Shown: positions 5,126 through 5,348 of the stretch, piece by piece
Position numbering within the stretch: position 1 is the stretch's first letter
Layout of the letters: the number at the start of each line of letters is the position of its first letter
Assembly (NCBI GenBank): GCA_900554955.1
Contig: USJH01000068.1
Coordinates: 1 to 5,348 of the forward strand
Direction: 5' to 3'
Length of the DNA: 5,348 bases
Source: an uncultured Clostridia bacterium
Lineage (GTDB): Bacteria > Bacillota > Clostridia > Christensenellales > UBA1242
Made by a program: the position numbers and the translations under genes
The notes under the pieces: generated by a model
The model's database searches: none
What the model saw: the letters and a program-made list of their open reading frames with translations, nothing else
What the model was told of the DNA's origin: nothing

Positions 5126-5348
5126 CTTTCTTTCCTCCTGTTTTTGATTTTTGGTCAAGAACATTCAACATTTCTTCAATTGCTGGAGTCTCTTTGCGAT
5201 CAGAAACCTTTTCGAAGCTTGTGTGGTCGTCTATAACCTTTTCAAGGCTTTCAGAATTTCTAAGGTCTTCACCCTCAACCAAAACATATTCGGAGCTATC
5301 TGGACTTTTTGCACGCTTGCCCATTGCATAGTCTTTCATATATCTCAT
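5118..5348 (-). CDS. Partial gene upstream of rnfD, probably the RnfC C-terminus
   Basis: The frame is open to the right edge of the window, so only the last 76 residues are seen, and the Met at the edge is probably internal. The visible part opens with MRYMKDYAMGKRAKS, which resembles the basic helix that follows the last ferredoxin cluster in RnfC (the LVQ-x-IR-x-AK region). A hydrophilic, acidic and Lys-rich tail of about 60 residues follows, with no cysteines and no membrane segment, ending in KKDE. Position is the best argument: rnfC normally lies directly before rnfD, and here its stop codon overlaps the rnfD start (ATGAATAA). Most clostridial RnfC proteins end soon after the ferredoxin domain, so the tail would be an extension. 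The NADH and FMN sites of RnfC would lie outside the window, and an unrelated small operon gene cannot be excluded. Confidence 0.6.
   Translation of the reverse strand: MRYMKDYAMGKRAKSPDSSEYVLVEGEDLRNSESLEKVIDDHTSFEKVSDRKETPAIEEMLNVLDQKSKTGGKKDE
5134..5139 (-). promoter_or_regulatory. Ribosome binding site of rnfD
   Basis: A perfect AGGAGG, 8 nt before the ATG at 5125, lies inside the end of the upstream gene. It settles the rnfD start at 5125 rather than the earlier in-frame ATG at 5164, since the protein from 5125 opens directly with the family-typical NKLYVSPAPH. Confidence 0.85.

Overview
The window is A+T-rich and every convincing gene lies on the minus strand, so it reads from right to left. 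Purine-rich Shine-Dalgarno sites, tight gene overlaps, U-tailed hairpin terminators and a clostridial-type RnfB suggest a low-GC Bacillota-like (Firmicutes) bacterium, probably an anaerobe. Tryptophan is encoded by TGG and the genes end in TAA or TAG, so the standard bacterial code fits. The species cannot be told from this sequence.

Right-hand block (5348 down to 2134): the end of an operon encoding an Rnf-type complex, the membrane ferredoxin:NAD+ oxidoreductase and ion pump related to Na+-NQR. In transcription order it holds a partial upstream gene (probably the C-terminus of RnfC), rnfD, rnfE, rnfA and rnfB. Junctions are very tight: an 8-nt overlap, a 1-nt gap, a 1-nt overlap (TAATG) and a 13-nt gap. 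A strong intrinsic terminator at 2013-2040 closes the operon.

Middle and left (2012 down to 215): an A/T-rich gap carrying an inverted repeat and a good sigma-A-type promoter, then a single gene for a Ppx/GppA-like protein with a C-terminal HD domain, then a second strong intrinsic terminator at 215-245. Positions 1-214 hold no convincing gene.

The main point of interest is that the Rnf complex looks stripped. The usual order is rnfC-D-G-E-A-B, but rnfG, which encodes the covalent-FMN subunit, is absent between D and E. The flavinylation motif of RnfD is degenerate. RnfA and RnfE keep at most one of the four cysteines that normally hold the intramembrane [2Fe-2S] cluster. RnfB, in contrast, keeps a full set of iron-sulfur cysteines. 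All reading frames are intact with good ribosome sites, so this looks like a maintained variant rather than a decaying operon. The neighbouring Ppx/GppA-like protein shows a parallel pattern: its phosphate-binding loops are eroded while its HD metal-binding residues are kept. Family alignments were made by eye from remembered consensus sequences and should be checked by profile searches.
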